NCBI GenBank assembly: GCA_963734685.1
Contig: CAVTIC010000007.1
Span: 62,001-126,000 of the forward strand
DNA length: 64,000 nt
DNA from: JAOUEA01 sp963734685
Lineage (GTDB): Bacteria > Actinomycetota > UBA4738 > HRBIN12
Direction of reading: 5' to 3'
Numbering within the stretch: position 1 is the first letter of the stretch; every line of letters starts with the position of its first letter. Shown here one piece after another: positions 20,423-29,898 of the stretch. Below the pieces are notes generated by a model. That model searched no databases and was not told the DNA's origin. It worked only from the letters and a program-made list of their open reading frames with translations. A program made the translations under genes and the position numbers.

Positions 20423-20872
20423 CTACCAGCTCGATGCGAAGGCCTGGACGTCCGCGACTCCGCAGCCCGGCGAGGACGCGAACGCCACCCCGCCGCCGTC
20501 GATCTCTCGGATGTAGAAGCAGGTCCCGGAGGTGCTCCTACCCGAGACGAACAGCTCGTTGGGGATCGGGTGTACGTGCACGTACACCGCGCCCGTCGCC
20601 AGAGGTGTGTCGCCTGCCACGTACTCGAGCGCCGGCTCGATGTCCTCCAGGGCGAGGAGGTTCTCCGTGTAGATCGCCCCGTCCGTGTAGTAGGTGCGCT
20701 CGGCTAGGAACGCGTTCCGGATATCCGTCTGTGCCCCGCGGTCCTGAGCGCGTGCCCGTGCTCCCAGGAAGGTGGGGAGGGCGATCGCGATCAGGATGCC
20801 GATGATCAGCACGACGACCATGAGCTCGATCATCGTGAAGCCGTCATCGGCGTCGCGCTGCGGTGCGTGCAT
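20423..20872 (-). CDS. Type IV pilin-like (pseudopilin) protein
   Basis: It has 149 residues with a class III prepilin leader. The short leader MHAPQRDADDG is followed by FTMIELMVVVLIIGILIAIA, so the peptidase would cut after Gly11, leaving Phe at +1 and Glu at +5, then the hydrophobic assembly helix. A globular part with two late cysteines (GTCFY, PGCGV) could form the D-region loop. ATG 20872 is used rather than the longer frame because the leader is then normal and a TACCTT box precedes it by 5 bases. No pilin assembly genes are in the window, so it is an orphan here. Confidence 0.88.
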   Translation of the reverse strand: MHAPQRDADDGFTMIELMVVVLIIGILIAIALPTFLGARARAQDRGAQTDIRNAFLAERTYYTDGAIYTENLLALEDIEPALEYVAGDTPLATGAVYVHVHPIPNELFVSGRSTSGTCFYIREIDGGGVAFASSPGCGVADVQAFASSW

Positions 20873-20877
20873 GGTGC

Positions 20878-20883
20878 AAGGTA
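20878..20883 (-). promoter_or_regulatory. -10 box of a leaderless promoter (pilin gene)
   Basis: TACCTT on the minus strand, 5 bases before ATG 20872. Confidence 0.4.
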
Positions 20884-20908
20884 TCGGCCGTTCGGGGGGT
20901 GTCACTGG

Positions 20909-20926
20909 TTACCCGGAAGCGGGTAA
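20909..20926. promoter_or_regulatory. Perfect inverted repeat between pilin and tRNA-Leu
   Basis: TTACCCG-GAAG-CGGGTAA: 7-bp arms and a 4-base centre. It is centred 37 bp from the pilin -10 box and 48 bp from the tRNA-Leu -10 box, so it could be an operator for either gene or an RNA hairpin. No U-tract follows on either strand, which speaks against a terminator. Confidence 0.5.
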
Positions 20927-20962
20927 GAGTCCCGGCATGCTACGAGGGCGAGGCTTGCCCGC

Positions 20963-20968
20963 TAGGCT
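20963..20968 (+). promoter_or_regulatory. -10 box for tRNA-Leu
   Basis: TAGGCT, 8 bases before the mature 5' end of tRNA-Leu; the transcript may start at or near the mature end. Confidence 0.4.
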
Positions 20969-20976
20969 CGCGGTGG

Positions 20977-21060
20977 GCCCGGGTGCCGGAACTGGTAGAC
21001 GGAGGCGCCTTAAAAGCGCCGGCCCGAAAGGGCGTGTGGGTTCGACCCCCACCCCGGGCA
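20977..21060 (+). tRNA. tRNA-Leu (anticodon TAA)
   Basis: A complete class II cloverleaf of 84 bases. The acceptor stem is GCCCGGG with CCCGGGC, the D stem CCG with CGG, the anticodon stem GGCGC with GCGCC around the loop CTTAAAA (anticodon TAA, reads UUA), the long variable arm GGCCCGAAAGGGCGT, the T stem GTGGG with CCCAC around TTCGACC, and discriminator A. CCA is not encoded. It reads the rarest leucine codon of GC-rich genomes, the role of bldA in streptomycetes, but here a TTA codon occurs in eno, so it is not limited to developmental genes. Confidence 0.97.
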
Positions 21061-21093
21061 CACGGTTGGACAGGAAGGTCGAGGGGGAATCCG

Positions 21094-23169
21094 ATGGCTG
21101 AGCTCAACACGATCGAAACGATCCGCGCACCCGTCACTACTACCTACCACGGTGTCGAGGTGACCGAGGACTATCGCTGGCTCGAGGATGCGGGATCCGA
21201 GGAAACCCAGGCGTGGACCAAGGCCCAGCACGAACGCACGATGGCGTACCTGACGGCCGGGCCGTCCTACGACGACATCCGGCGCAGGGCCGAGGAGATC
21301 CTCAAGCTCGACTCGACGTCGTACGCCGACCCTACGCGGGGCGGAGAGACGTACTTCGTGCTCAAGTACCAACCGCCCAAGCAGCAGCCGTTCCTCGTCA
21401 CCCTGACCGACCTCGGTGATGCGGCCACGGAACGCGTGCTGGTCGACCCGAACGCCATCGACCCGAGCGGCGCGACCACCATCGACTGGTTCGTCCCCTC
21501 GCCCGACGGGTTCCTCGTCGCGGTCTCGCTGTCTTCGCACGGCACCGAGGAGGGCACGCTCCACCTGTACGACTCGAGGACCGGCGACCTCGTCGACGTG
21601 CAGATCCCTCGCGTCAACGGCGGCACCGCCGGCGGGTCGATGGCGTGGCGCGGCGACTCGACCGGGTTCTGGTACACCCGCCATCCTGCCCCCGGCGAAC
21701 GCCGCGACGAGGACGGAGAGTTCTTCGAGGAGGTCTGGTTCCACGAGATCGGCGGCACGACGGACCGCCAGGACCTCGCCGGTGTGTTCGCGGACGACCG
21801 GATCGTCGAGAACTTCCTCGCGTCTTCTCCGGACGGCCGCTGGGTGCTGGACCGCGCCCAGAAGGGCGACGGTGGCGAGTGGCAGCTCTTCGTGCGGCCG
21901 CAGGACGGCGGCGACTGGTGGGTGCTGGCCGACATCCCTGACAAGGTCGTCGACGCGGCCTTCGGGCCGGATGCGATCTTCCTGCTCTCCTCGAAGGACG
22001 CCCCGCACGGCCAGATCCTCAGGCTTCCGATGGCACCCGGCGCCACCGTTGCCGACGCGGCCGTCCTCGTGCCGCACTCGGCGCTGACGATCGAGGGGCT
22101 CGCCGTCACCGACGGCCGGCTGTGGGTGCTCGACATGGACGGCGGTACTTCCGGCCTCCGCGCGTTCAGTCACGACGGCGAATCCCTTCCCTCCGTCGAG
22201 CTGCCACCGGTGTGCGCCATCGACAAGGTGACGCGGCTCGGGGACGACCAGGTGGCCTACTCCGTCGAGACGTTCGTGTCTCCCCACTCGTGGTGGGTGG
22301 CGGCCGACGCCGAGGTCGCTCCTCGTCGGACCGCGCTCGACACGACCACGGCGCTGGACTTCTCCGGTTTCGAGGTGCGGCGGGTCTTCGCCACCTCTGA
22401 TGACGGGACCCAGGTGCCGGTCAGCCTCGTCGCCCGGACCGGCATGCTGGACGCCGGCCCGGCCCCGACGATGCTGACGGGGTACGGCGGTTACGGCATC
22501 TCGTTCAAGCCGTGGTTCGTGCCGGGCCGGATGCTCTGGCTCGAGCAGGGTGCGGTGCTCGCGGTCGCGAACATCCGCGGTGGCGGCGAGTACGGCGAGG
22601 AGTGGCACCACGCAGGCCGTCTGCTCACCAAGCAGAACTGCTTCGACGACTTCGCGGCCTGTGCTCGTCACCTGGTCTCGACCGGGGTGACCACGGTGGA
22701 GCAGCTGGCGATCCGCGGCGGCTCGAACGGCGGGCTGCTGATGGGTGCCGTGCTGACCCAGCACCCGGACATCGCCCGGGTGGTGATCGCCGAAGTGCCC
22801 GTGCTCGACATGCTGCGGGTCGAGCTGCACCCCAACGGTGCCTTCAACGTCACGGAGTTCGGCACCGTGGAGGACCCGGACCTCTTCGCGGCCCTGTACG
22901 CGTACTCGCCGTACCACCGGGTCGTCGACGACACGCCGTATCCAGCGGTGCTCCTGACTGCCGGCGAGTTCGACCCCCGTGTCGACGCGTACCACGCGAA
23001 GAAGATGACCGCCCGGCTCCAGGCCGCCACGTCGTCGGACGACCCGATCCTGCTGCGGGTCGAGTCCGGCGGCCATGGCATCGGGCAGTCGCTGGATCAG
23101 ATGGTCGGGCTGCTGACCGACGTGCACGCGTTCGCCTTCGCCCAGCTCGGCGTCGACTGGTCACGCTGA
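21094..23169 (+). CDS. Prolyl oligopeptidase family serine peptidase (S9A)
   Basis: It cleaves short peptides after proline. It has 691 residues, as usual for the family: a beta-propeller at about 75-405 and an alpha/beta-hydrolase domain at both ends. The catalytic serine is in GGSNGGLLMG (about S545), the aspartate in GEFDPRVDAYHAKKM (about 626) and the histidine in GGHGIG (about 661). The N-terminus VTTTYHGVEVTEDYRWLED is the family signature. No signal peptide is seen, so it is cytoplasmic. ATG 21094 is chosen because the frame upstream covers the tRNA gene. It is the last clean gene before the disturbed island. Confidence 0.95.
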   Translation: MAELNTIETIRAPVTTTYHGVEVTEDYRWLEDAGSEETQAWTKAQHERTMAYLTAGPSYDDIRRRAEEILKLDSTSYADPTRGGETYFVLKYQPPKQQPFLVTLTDLGDAATERVLVDPNAIDPSGATTIDWFVPSPDGFLVAVSLSSHGTEEGTLHLYDSRTGDLVDVQIPRVNGGTAGGSMAWRGDSTGFWYTRHPAPGERRDEDGEFFEEVWFHEIGGTTDRQDLAGVFADDRIVENFLASSPDGRWVLDRAQKGDGGEWQLFVRPQDGGDWWVLADIPDKVVDAAFGPDAIFLLSSKDAPHGQILRLPMAPGATVADAAVLVPHSALTIEGLAVTDGRLWVLDMDGGTSGLRAFSHDGESLPSVELPPVCAIDKVTRLGDDQVAYSVETFVSPHSWWVAADAEVAPRRTALDTTTALDFSGFEVRRVFATSDDGTQVPVSLVARTGMLDAGPAPTMLTGYGGYGISFKPWFVPGRMLWLEQGAVLAVANIRGGGEYGEEWHHAGRLLTKQNCFDDFAACARHLVSTGVTTVEQLAIRGGSNGGLLMGAVLTQHPDIARVVIAEVPVLDMLRVELHPNGAFNVTEFGTVEDPDLFAALYAYSPYHRVVDDTPYPAVLLTAGEFDPRVDAYHAKKMTARLQAATSSDDPILLRVESGGHGIGQSLDQMVGLLTDVHAFAFAQLGVDWSR

Positions 23170-23196
23170 CCGAGCGGGGCTGGGCGGAAGGAGACG

Positions 23197-23707
23197 CTAC
23201 CCGCCCGACTCGGCCATCTTGGTCTGGGCATCGGCGAGCGCGCCCTTGAGTGCCTCGACGTGGCGACCCTCCGCTTCGCCGACGACCTTCTTGATCGCAC
23301 GCGTCACCGCAGGCTCGATCGTGTCGGCGTGGTCGTGCTTGTACGCGACGATCAGCCCGGCCCCGCCGATGGGGATCGTCTTGCCGGCCTCCTCCTCGAT
23401 CTTGCTGCCGGTCCTCTCGTGCAAGCACCTTCCCCGCGCCAGCACCGATCACGGCTCCGATCGCGGTTGCCGCCAGCAACGGAGGTGCGAACAACCCGAC
23501 CACGAACCCGACGCCGGCGAGGCCCTCCGCGCCCTCCTTGACCATGTGGTCGGTCTGCTCGACCGAGAGGTTGCCTTCGAGGTCCTTGCTCACCACGACG
23601 GCGCCCATGATCTCGGCGCCGCAGTTCAGGACGGCTTCGTAGTCCTCGTGGGCGGCGTCGGTCGACAGGTAGCCGCCGATCAATACGTTCGTGGGCTCCT
23701 TCGCCAT
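23197..23707 (-). pseudogene. DUF1269-like glycine-zipper membrane protein, one frameshift
   Basis: The start (MAKEPTNVLIGGYLSTDAAH, ATG 23707) and the end (SKIEEEAGKTIPIGGAGLIV, up to 23197) lie in different frames. One extra base near 23425 (AAGGTGCTTGCACG) explains it. Restored, it is a protein of about 169 residues with a Gly-rich double membrane segment (GLFAPPLLAATAIGAVIGAG), like DUF1269 stress-associated proteins. It lies directly downstream of a sulfatase gene. A paralogue at 63283 is joined in frame to a second sulfatase. Function unknown. Confidence 0.8.
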
Positions 23708-23725
23708 CTGATCTCTCCCCCGCTC

Positions 23726-26139
23726 CTAGCCCGACAACCCATGGGCCGCTTGACCTCGATGCGACTCGGCGTGCAGGTCGAGCTCGTCCTGGTCCGAGAG
23801 GTGCGGCTTGATGTCGAACACGACCTTCTTCACCGTGCCGGTGAAGGCGAACGGCTTCCGGTCCTCGTAGGCGAGGTCCACGACGCCGCCGTTGTCCCGG
23901 CCGATGTCCATCCCCGCGTACGCGGAGAACCTGATCGGTACGGTGTGATCCATCCGCCCCTTCCCGACCGGTCGGTCATCGATGAACAGCGTCACCTCGC
24001 CACCGGTCGCGGGCTTCGCCTCGTCGGCGGCGAACTCCATGCGCACGGTGACCTCGCCGGCCGGCAGATCTTCCTCGGCGACTTGCTTGAACACGAAGAC
24101 CCCCATCATCGAGTAGGTGTGGGTGAGCTTCCCGTCCTCCACGTAGAGCGTGAACCCGCCGAGGTGATCCGACTCCGCGACGATGACACCTTCCGCACCA
24201 CCATCGGGCACGATGAGATCGGCGCTGATCGAGTACGAGCGGTTGTAGATGCGCGGGATCATGCCCGACAGCACGTTCTGCACGTCGCCGCGGAACTCGA
24301 ACGTCGTCTTCTCCGCCAGGGGCGGCAGGATGCCGAAGAACGTAGACAGGGTGGCCAGCAGAGGCAACACCTTGTACTTCTCGGCCTCCTCCCAGAACAG
24401 GTCCTTCAGCTCCTGGACCTTCTCCGGGTTCTCGGCGGCGAGATCGTGGGCCTGCGTGAAGTCATCCGGCAGGTAGTAGAGCTCGGCCGGACCGGCGTCC
24501 GGATCCCAGACGCCGGGCGCGTACGGCTTCAGCGCCTCGGGCGTGATGACCCACGGGATGCGCTCGGTCTTCATCGCGAGCCACCAGCCGTCCTTGTACA
24601 TGCCCCGGTTGCCGATCGTCTCGAAGTACTGCTGTGTCCGGAACTCGGGGGCGTCCGCGTCGGCGAACGTGGCGGCGAGGGTGGTCCCGTGCATCGGTTC
24701 CTGCTCGATCCCGTCGACCGTCTTCGGCTGCGGGATCCCCACGATGTCGAGGATCGTCGGCGCGACATCGATCACGTGGCCGAACTGCGGGCGCAGCCCG
24801 CCGGCGTCGGTGATGCGCGCCGGCCAGCGAACGACCATCGGGTTCCGCGTGCCCCCCAGGTGAGAGCCGACCTGCTTACCCCACTTGAACGGGGTGTTCC
24901 CCGCCCAGGCCCATGCCGCGCCGTAGTGCGGGTCCATGATCTGGGCCCCCCACTGGTCCATAGCCGCCGAAGCGTTCGGCCAATTGGAGCTGCATCTCGT
25001 CGGTCAACGGGATGCCGTTCTGCATCGTCATCTCGTTGAACGAACCCGTCGACGGTGCCTTCCATGCTGGCGCCGTTGTCGCCCCAGATCCAGATGATCA
25101 CCGTGTCGTCAAGCTCGCCGAGCTCGTCGATCGCGTCGATCACGCGCCCGACGTTGTGGTCGGCGTTCTCCGAGAATCCCGCGTAGACCTCCATCTGGCG
25201 CGCGTAGAACGCCTTCAGCTTCTCGGGCACGTCCTCCCACGCAGGGAACGCGTCGTCGCGCGATGTCAGCTCCGCGTCGGCCGGAACGACGCCGAGTTCC
25301 TTCTGGCGCGCGAACGTCTCCTTGCGGAGCTCGTCCCAGCCCTGATCGAACTTCCCCTTGTACTTCTCGGCCCAGGTCTGCGCCACGTGGTGCGGCGCGT
25401 GGCTGCACCCCGTCGAGAAGTACATGAAGAACGGCTTGTCGGCGTCCTGTGCGCGGACGCCGTGGAGCCATTCGATGCGCTCGGTCCGCCATGGCATCCG
25501 GGAAGTAGTACGGGTCCTCGTCGTCGTAGAACCCCTCAGGGGTCCCGATCGACCTTCTGGTTCTCGATCAGGCACGGGTCCCACTGGCCCGAGTCGCCGG
25601 CCGAGGAATCCGTAGAAGTAGTCGAACCCCCAGCCGTTCGGCCAGCGGTCGAACGGGCCCGCCGGGCCCTGTTGCCCGTCGGGCGTCAGGTGCCACTTCC
25701 CGAAGGCAGAGGTGCTGTAGCCGTTGTCGCGCAGGATGCGGGGCAACGGCGCGCAGTCCCTCGGCAGGGTCGCCGAGTAGCCGGGGAACCCGCCGGCGAA
25801 CTCTCCGACCGAGCCGAACCCAACGGCGTGGTTGTTGCGACCGGTCAACAACGCGGCACGGGTCGGCGAGCACAGGGCCGTCACGTGGAACCGGTTGTAC
25901 TTGAGGCCCTGTTCGGCCATGCGCGTGTAGTTGGGTGTCTGGATCGGGCCGCCGAAGGTGCTCGGGTTGCCGAAGCCGGCGTCGTCGATCAAGACGAGCA
26001 GGACGTTGGGTGCGCCCTTCGGCGGCACAGGGTGTCCGATCAGGTTCCAATCCGGCTGTGAACCCTGCAGGGTCTTGTTCATCACCCCTTGGAAGGCCTC
26101 GCGGCGGATGGGAAGGCTCGTGCGGTCTGGCTCGGTCAT
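23726..26139 (-). pseudogene. Arylsulfatase (Cys-type), several frameshifts
   Basis: A type I sulfatase of about 800 residues that would hydrolyse sulfate esters. It begins MTEPDRTSLPIRREAF (ATG 26139, preceded by GAGGAGGG), has the metal site VLLVLIDDAGFG, the formylglycine motif CSPTRAALLTGR (Cys about 90), GKWHLTP and the C-terminal binding domain. Frameshifts near 25605, 25545, 25500, 25040 and 24962 are single-base events; the protein on both sides of each is well conserved. A Cys-type sulfatase needs formylglycine-generating enzyme or the anaerobic SAM enzyme, and the latter is encoded at 61819-63186. The promoter is shared with SulP across the dyad at 26247. Confidence 0.85.
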
Positions 26140-26246
26140 CGTCCCTCCTCTGCGATGCGGTGGCCTGCGCCGACCGATTCTCCCAGGAAGCAGCCCGGCG
26201 CGTGGCGAGCGCACGCTCACCCTAGGCCACCCCGGGCACGGTCACA

Positions 26247-26263
26247 TCGTCCGGTCGGGATGA
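26247..26263. promoter_or_regulatory. P1 dyad between divergent sulfatase and SulP genes
   Basis: TCGTCCG-GTC-GGGATGA. Its centre (26255) is exactly 33.5 bp from TAGGGT on the minus strand (26219-26224, sulfatase) and 33.5 bp from TTGAAT on the plus strand (26286-26291, SulP). It is a symmetrical double use of one 17-bp site. Confidence 0.6.
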
Positions 26264-26341
26264 TGCCCCGACGTGTCCGCGAGCGTTGAATCACGTCGAG
26301 CAAGGGCAGCTGGATGTCGTCGGGGGCGAGTCGGGGGGACG

Positions 26342-27795
26342 ATGAGCGAGAAGGAGAAGCACCGCCAGCTGCCGGTGCTGCAGGGCGTGGTGCCGATCGT
26401 TCGGTCGCGCGTGCCGACCGACGTCATCGCGGGCGTCACGCTTGCCGCGCTCGGCATCCCCGAGGTCATGGGGTACACGACGATCGCCGGCATGCCGGTG
26501 ATCACGGGGCTCTACACGATCCTGATCCCGATCGCCGTGTTCGCGGTGCTCGGATCGTCACGTCATCTCGTGGTGGGCGCCGACTCCGCGTCCGCGGCGA
26601 TCATGGCGGCCGGCATCGCGGGGCTCGCGCCGATCGCCTCGCCTCACTACGTCTCGATCGCCGGCATCGTGGCGATCGCGACCGGTGCCTTCCTGTTGCT
26701 GGCTCGCGTCGTGCGCCTCGGGTTCCTCGCCGACTTCCTGTCGAGGAGCGTGCTGATCGGCTTCCTGACCGGGGTGGGCATCCAGGTGGCCATGGGGCAG
26801 GTGGCGGGCATGTTCGGCGTGCCGGGCGGCAGCGATGGGGGGCCGATCGAGGAGTTCATCGAGACGCTCAGCCAGATCCCATCCGAAGCGAGCTGGACGA
26901 CGGCCGCCGTCTCGGCGTCGGTGTTCATCGTGATCCTGGGATTGAAGGCCATCTCGCCCAAGATCCCCGGGGCGCTGATCGCGGTGGTCGGCGCGATCGC
27001 GGTCAGCTGGATCTGGGACCTGCAGGCGCACGGGGTCGCGGTGCTGGGACACGTGCCGAGCGGGCTGCCGTCGTTCGGCGTGCCCGACTTCGGGTGGGAC
27101 GACCTGTCGACGATCATCGCGACCGCGGCGTCGATCTTCCTCGTCGTGCTCGCCCAGAGCGCCGCGACGTCGCGCGCCTATGCGGCGAAGTACGCGGACC
27201 GCTTCGACGAGAACCTCGACCTCGTCGGCCTCTCGTTCGCGAACGTGTCGGCGGGTCTCTCGGCACGTTCGTCGTGAACGGCAGCCCGACGAAGACCCAG
27301 ATGGTCGACGGTGCCGGCGGTCGGAGCCAGCTCGCGCAGCTCACGACCGCGGTGATCGTGCTGATCGTGCTGCTGTTCCTCACCGTGCCATTGCAGTACA
27401 TGCCCGAGGCGGTCCTGTCGTCGATCGTGTTCCTGATCGGCGTGGAGCTGATCGACATCCTGGGCATGTCGACGATCCGGCGGTGGCGCCTCGACGAGTT
27501 CGTGGTCGCGGCGATCACGGCGTTGGTGGTCGTCACGATCGGCGTCGAACAAGGCATCCTGCTCGCGATCGTGCTCTCCTTGCTCGATCACCTCCGCCGG
27601 AGCTATCACCCGCGCGACACCCTGCTGGTCAAGGAGGACTCGGGCCGCTGGCGGACCGTGCCATCCGCTCGTGCTCGCCGAACTCGACGACGGGGTGCAG
27701 CCGAGCTCGATCGGTACGGGGTCACCGATGCGATCGGCGCCGACGCGATGTTCGATACCGTCGCAGCTGCTGTCGCCACTTTCGGTGCTCCGAGA
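26342..27795 (+). pseudogene. SulP family anion permease, frameshifted and with most of the STAS domain missing
   Basis: ATG 26342 (MSEKEKHRQLPVLQGVVPIV). About ten hydrophobic helices follow the SulP pattern (TLAALGIPEVMGYTTIAGMP; ANVSAGL; FVVNGSPTKTQMVDGAGG). One G is missing near 27264 and the frame changes. After the last helix the linker SGRWRTV runs into PLVLAELDDGVQPS in yet another frame, then jumps at about 27700 to LDRYGVTDAIGADAMFDTVA, the very end of a STAS domain. Roughly 100 STAS residues are gone. It was probably a sulfate, bicarbonate or organic-anion transporter. The end is not defined by a stop codon in frame. Confidence 0.75.
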
Positions 27796-28260
27796 TCAGT
27801 CCGAGCCGTAGACGTCGATCTCCTCGGTGTCGGTCATCTCCAGCGCCTGGCGGGCGCGATCGACCTCACCGGCATCACCGTGCACGCTCACGAGGTACCG
27901 GCCCTCGGTGAGGTCTTCCTCGTAGTCGGGCAGGGACTCCTGAGAAGCTCCGGCCTCTGCGAGGACGCCGAGTCCGCCCCCCGCGGCCGCGCCGACCACG
28001 CCGGCGGCCAGGGCGCCTCCCACCACGATCGGACCGCCCGGGATCACCCAGAGGACGACCCCGGCGATGCCTCCCAGCACGGCGCCCCGCCCGGCGCCTC
28101 GGGCCGTGGCGCTCTGCCCGCCTTCGAGTGCCGCCGCCTCGTTCTCGTGCTCGCCGACCCCGACGACCGAGGCCCGATCGAGCGTGATGCCGGCCTCGCC
28201 GAGCGACTCGAGGGCGAGCTGCGCCTGCTCGTCGGTCTCGTAGACCGCGATGACCATCAT
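27796..28260 (-). CDS. YflT/DUF1269-like stress protein with glycine zipper
   Basis: It has 154 residues: an N-terminal alpha/beta part (MMVIAVYETDEQAQLALESL), a Gly/Ala-rich membrane-hairpin region (about 60-105), and a C-terminal part (LTEGRYLVSVHGD) ending MTDTEEIDVYGSD. It resembles general-stress-17M/YflT-type proteins; no molecular function is known. Its ATG overlaps the stop of the three-helix gene (ATGA). It is the last gene of the minus-strand operon and ends over the 3' end of the damaged SulP gene. A remnant of a second copy lies at 49673. Confidence 0.75.
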   Translation of the reverse strand: MMVIAVYETDEQAQLALESLGEAGITLDRASVVGVGEHENEAAALEGGQSATARGAGRGAVLGGIAGVVLWVIPGGPIVVGGALAAGVVGAAAGGGLGVLAEAGASQESLPDYEEDLTEGRYLVSVHGDAGEVDRARQALEMTDTEEIDVYGSD

Positions 28261-28484
28261 CGCCGAGTGCCTCCGGCGAGCGCTGCTCGGGCCTGCCGGC
28301 GGGCGACGCGGATCGGGAGGATCGGGACGAACACCCGCACGGGTGCGTCTTCGAACCGGGAGAGGGACTCCGAGGCCAGGCGTTCGATGTCGTCGGGCTC
28401 GATGACCCCTGAGAACTCGGCCTCGAGCTGGCGTTCGACGACTCGTCGGTGTTCGGGCGTGGGCGATCCTTCGATCCGGTTCAC
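28257..28484 (-). CDS. Small three-helix-bundle (dimerization-domain-like) protein
   Basis: It has 75 residues from GTG 28484: MNRIEGSPTPEHRRVVERQL, then EFSGVIEPDDIERLASESLS and FEDAPVRVFVPILPIRVARR. It matches the short actinobacterial three-helix-bundle family, where VxxFVPxLxxRxAR is conserved. It begins 1 base after the DUF2252 stop and its TGA overlaps the ATG of the YflT-like gene, so all three are translated together. Likely cytoplasmic; partner unknown. Confidence 0.75.
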   Translation of the reverse strand: MNRIEGSPTPEHRRVVERQLEAEFSGVIEPDDIERLASESLSRFEDAPVRVFVPILPIRVARRQARAALAGGTRR

Positions 28485-28485
28485 G

Positions 28486-29898
28486 TCAGACGCCTTCCGT
28501 CGCCTCCAGCTTCCCCGATCGGATCGCGGCCACGAACGCGTCGTAGTCACGCTCGTTCTGCTCGGCGTAGCGCACCGCGAATTCGCCCATGGCGTGGTCG
28601 AACTCGCGCCCCTTGCCGAGGTACGCGGCGATCGCGACGGGGTCACCGGAACGGGCGTGCGCCCGAGCGAGCGTCCAACCGCAGGCGCCGGCGTAGAAGT
28701 TCATGCCCACGGGGATCATGCGCTCGGGGTCGCTCGACCCCTTCATGTCTCGGAGCTGGCGCCAGTAGTAGTAGATGTCGGCTTGGACCCCTTTGGTCCA
28801 GCCGAGGAAGATGTCGCTGGCCGCTTGCATCAACCGCTGTCCCTGCACGACTCGCTCGCCCGGCTGCCGGAACCGGCTCTTCGGAAGGTGGTCCTCGAGC
28901 ACCGACCGCGTGGCCTGCTTGACCTGCAGGAAGAGCGGATCCTCGCCGTCCCTGCCTTGCAGCAACACGATCCATGCCCGCGTGCCGACGCTGCCGACGC
29001 CGACGACCTTGCGGGCGAGGTCGACGAGCTCGAATCGCTCGAGCAGGTGGCGACGATCGTCGGTCAGCGTCGACCGGTACGCCCTGAGGAGTCCGTGCAC
29101 GGCGTCATGCACTTCGTCGGCCGACATCCCGTACGTCTCGTGCAGATCGCGCATCGGGACCACGACCGGGGAGTCGCTGATGATTCGGTGGCGCCCGTCG
29201 ACGATCTCGGTGAGCTTCGAGAGGGCCTGGAGGCTGTCCTTCGTCCTGGCCTTCTCGATCAACTTCTCACCCCTGGCGAGGGCCTTCTGCTCGCGCTTGG
29301 AGGCCACGGTTGCCGCCTTCGCGAGCATGGCATCGGCGTCGAGGCGCGAGTACCAGACGTCGAGCGTGCGCATCTGCGCGAACTCGCGCATCGCCGTGCG
29401 GTAGGCGCTGATCGACGCCTCCGTCGCCGCGCGCGCCTCGTCCTTCGTGAAGCCGTTGTTCTGCGCGGCGATCGTGAAACTCGCGGCGAGCCGGGCGACG
29501 TCGTACTCGAAGGGGCCGGGCAGGGTCTCGTCGAAGTCGTTCAGGTCGAAGAGCAGTGTCCGCTCGGGCGAGGCGAACACCCCGAAGTTCGAGAGGTGGG
29601 CATCGCCGCAGAGTTGGACGTCGAGCCCGGACCGAGGCACGTCCTTCAGGTCCGCCGCCATGATCTTCGCGGCGCCTCGGTAGAAGGTGAACGGCGAGAC
29701 CATCATTCGGCCATGTCGAACCGGCACGAGGTCTTGCTCCCGAGTCTCGTCCTGTTCCTCGAGGAGTGCGACAGGATCGGGACGGTCGTCGGCCGGCGTC
29801 CAGCCTTCATGGCTCAATCGCGGTATCCGCTCTCGTGCCGCCTTGCCGACTTCATGCCGTTCGGCCAGCGTCGGGTGCTCGACCTTCTTCGTCGCCAT
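28486..29898 (-). CDS. DUF2252 protein (kinase-like fold), copy 1
   Basis: It has 470 residues and is intact. DUF2252 proteins show an aminoglycoside-phosphotransferase/HipA-like core. Here the catalytic-loop-like CGDAHLSNFGVF is followed by the metal-loop-like DLNDFDETLPGPFEYDVARL, plus RMMVSPFTFYRG (N-lobe) and KSRFRQPGERVVQGQRLM. The substrate is unknown; actinobacterial copies often lie near stress and membrane genes. It heads a tight cistron group with the three-helix and YflT-like genes. Immediately upstream, overlapping by 1 base, is the 3' end of a K+-channel remnant. A paralogue that keeps most of these motifs identically is at 49901. Confidence 0.9.
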   Translation of the reverse strand: MATKKVEHPTLAERHEVGKAARERIPRLSHEGWTPADDRPDPVALLEEQDETREQDLVPVRHGRMMVSPFTFYRGAAKIMAADLKDVPRSGLDVQLCGDAHLSNFGVFASPERTLLFDLNDFDETLPGPFEYDVARLAASFTIAAQNNGFTKDEARAATEASISAYRTAMREFAQMRTLDVWYSRLDADAMLAKAATVASKREQKALARGEKLIEKARTKDSLQALSKLTEIVDGRHRIISDSPVVVPMRDLHETYGMSADEVHDAVHGLLRAYRSTLTDDRRHLLERFELVDLARKVVGVGSVGTRAWIVLLQGRDGEDPLFLQVKQATRSVLEDHLPKSRFRQPGERVVQGQRLMQAASDIFLGWTKGVQADIYYYWRQLRDMKGSSDPERMIPVGMNFYAGACGWTLARAHARSGDPVAIAAYLGKGREFDHAMGEFAVRYAEQNERDYDAFVAAIRSGKLEATEGV

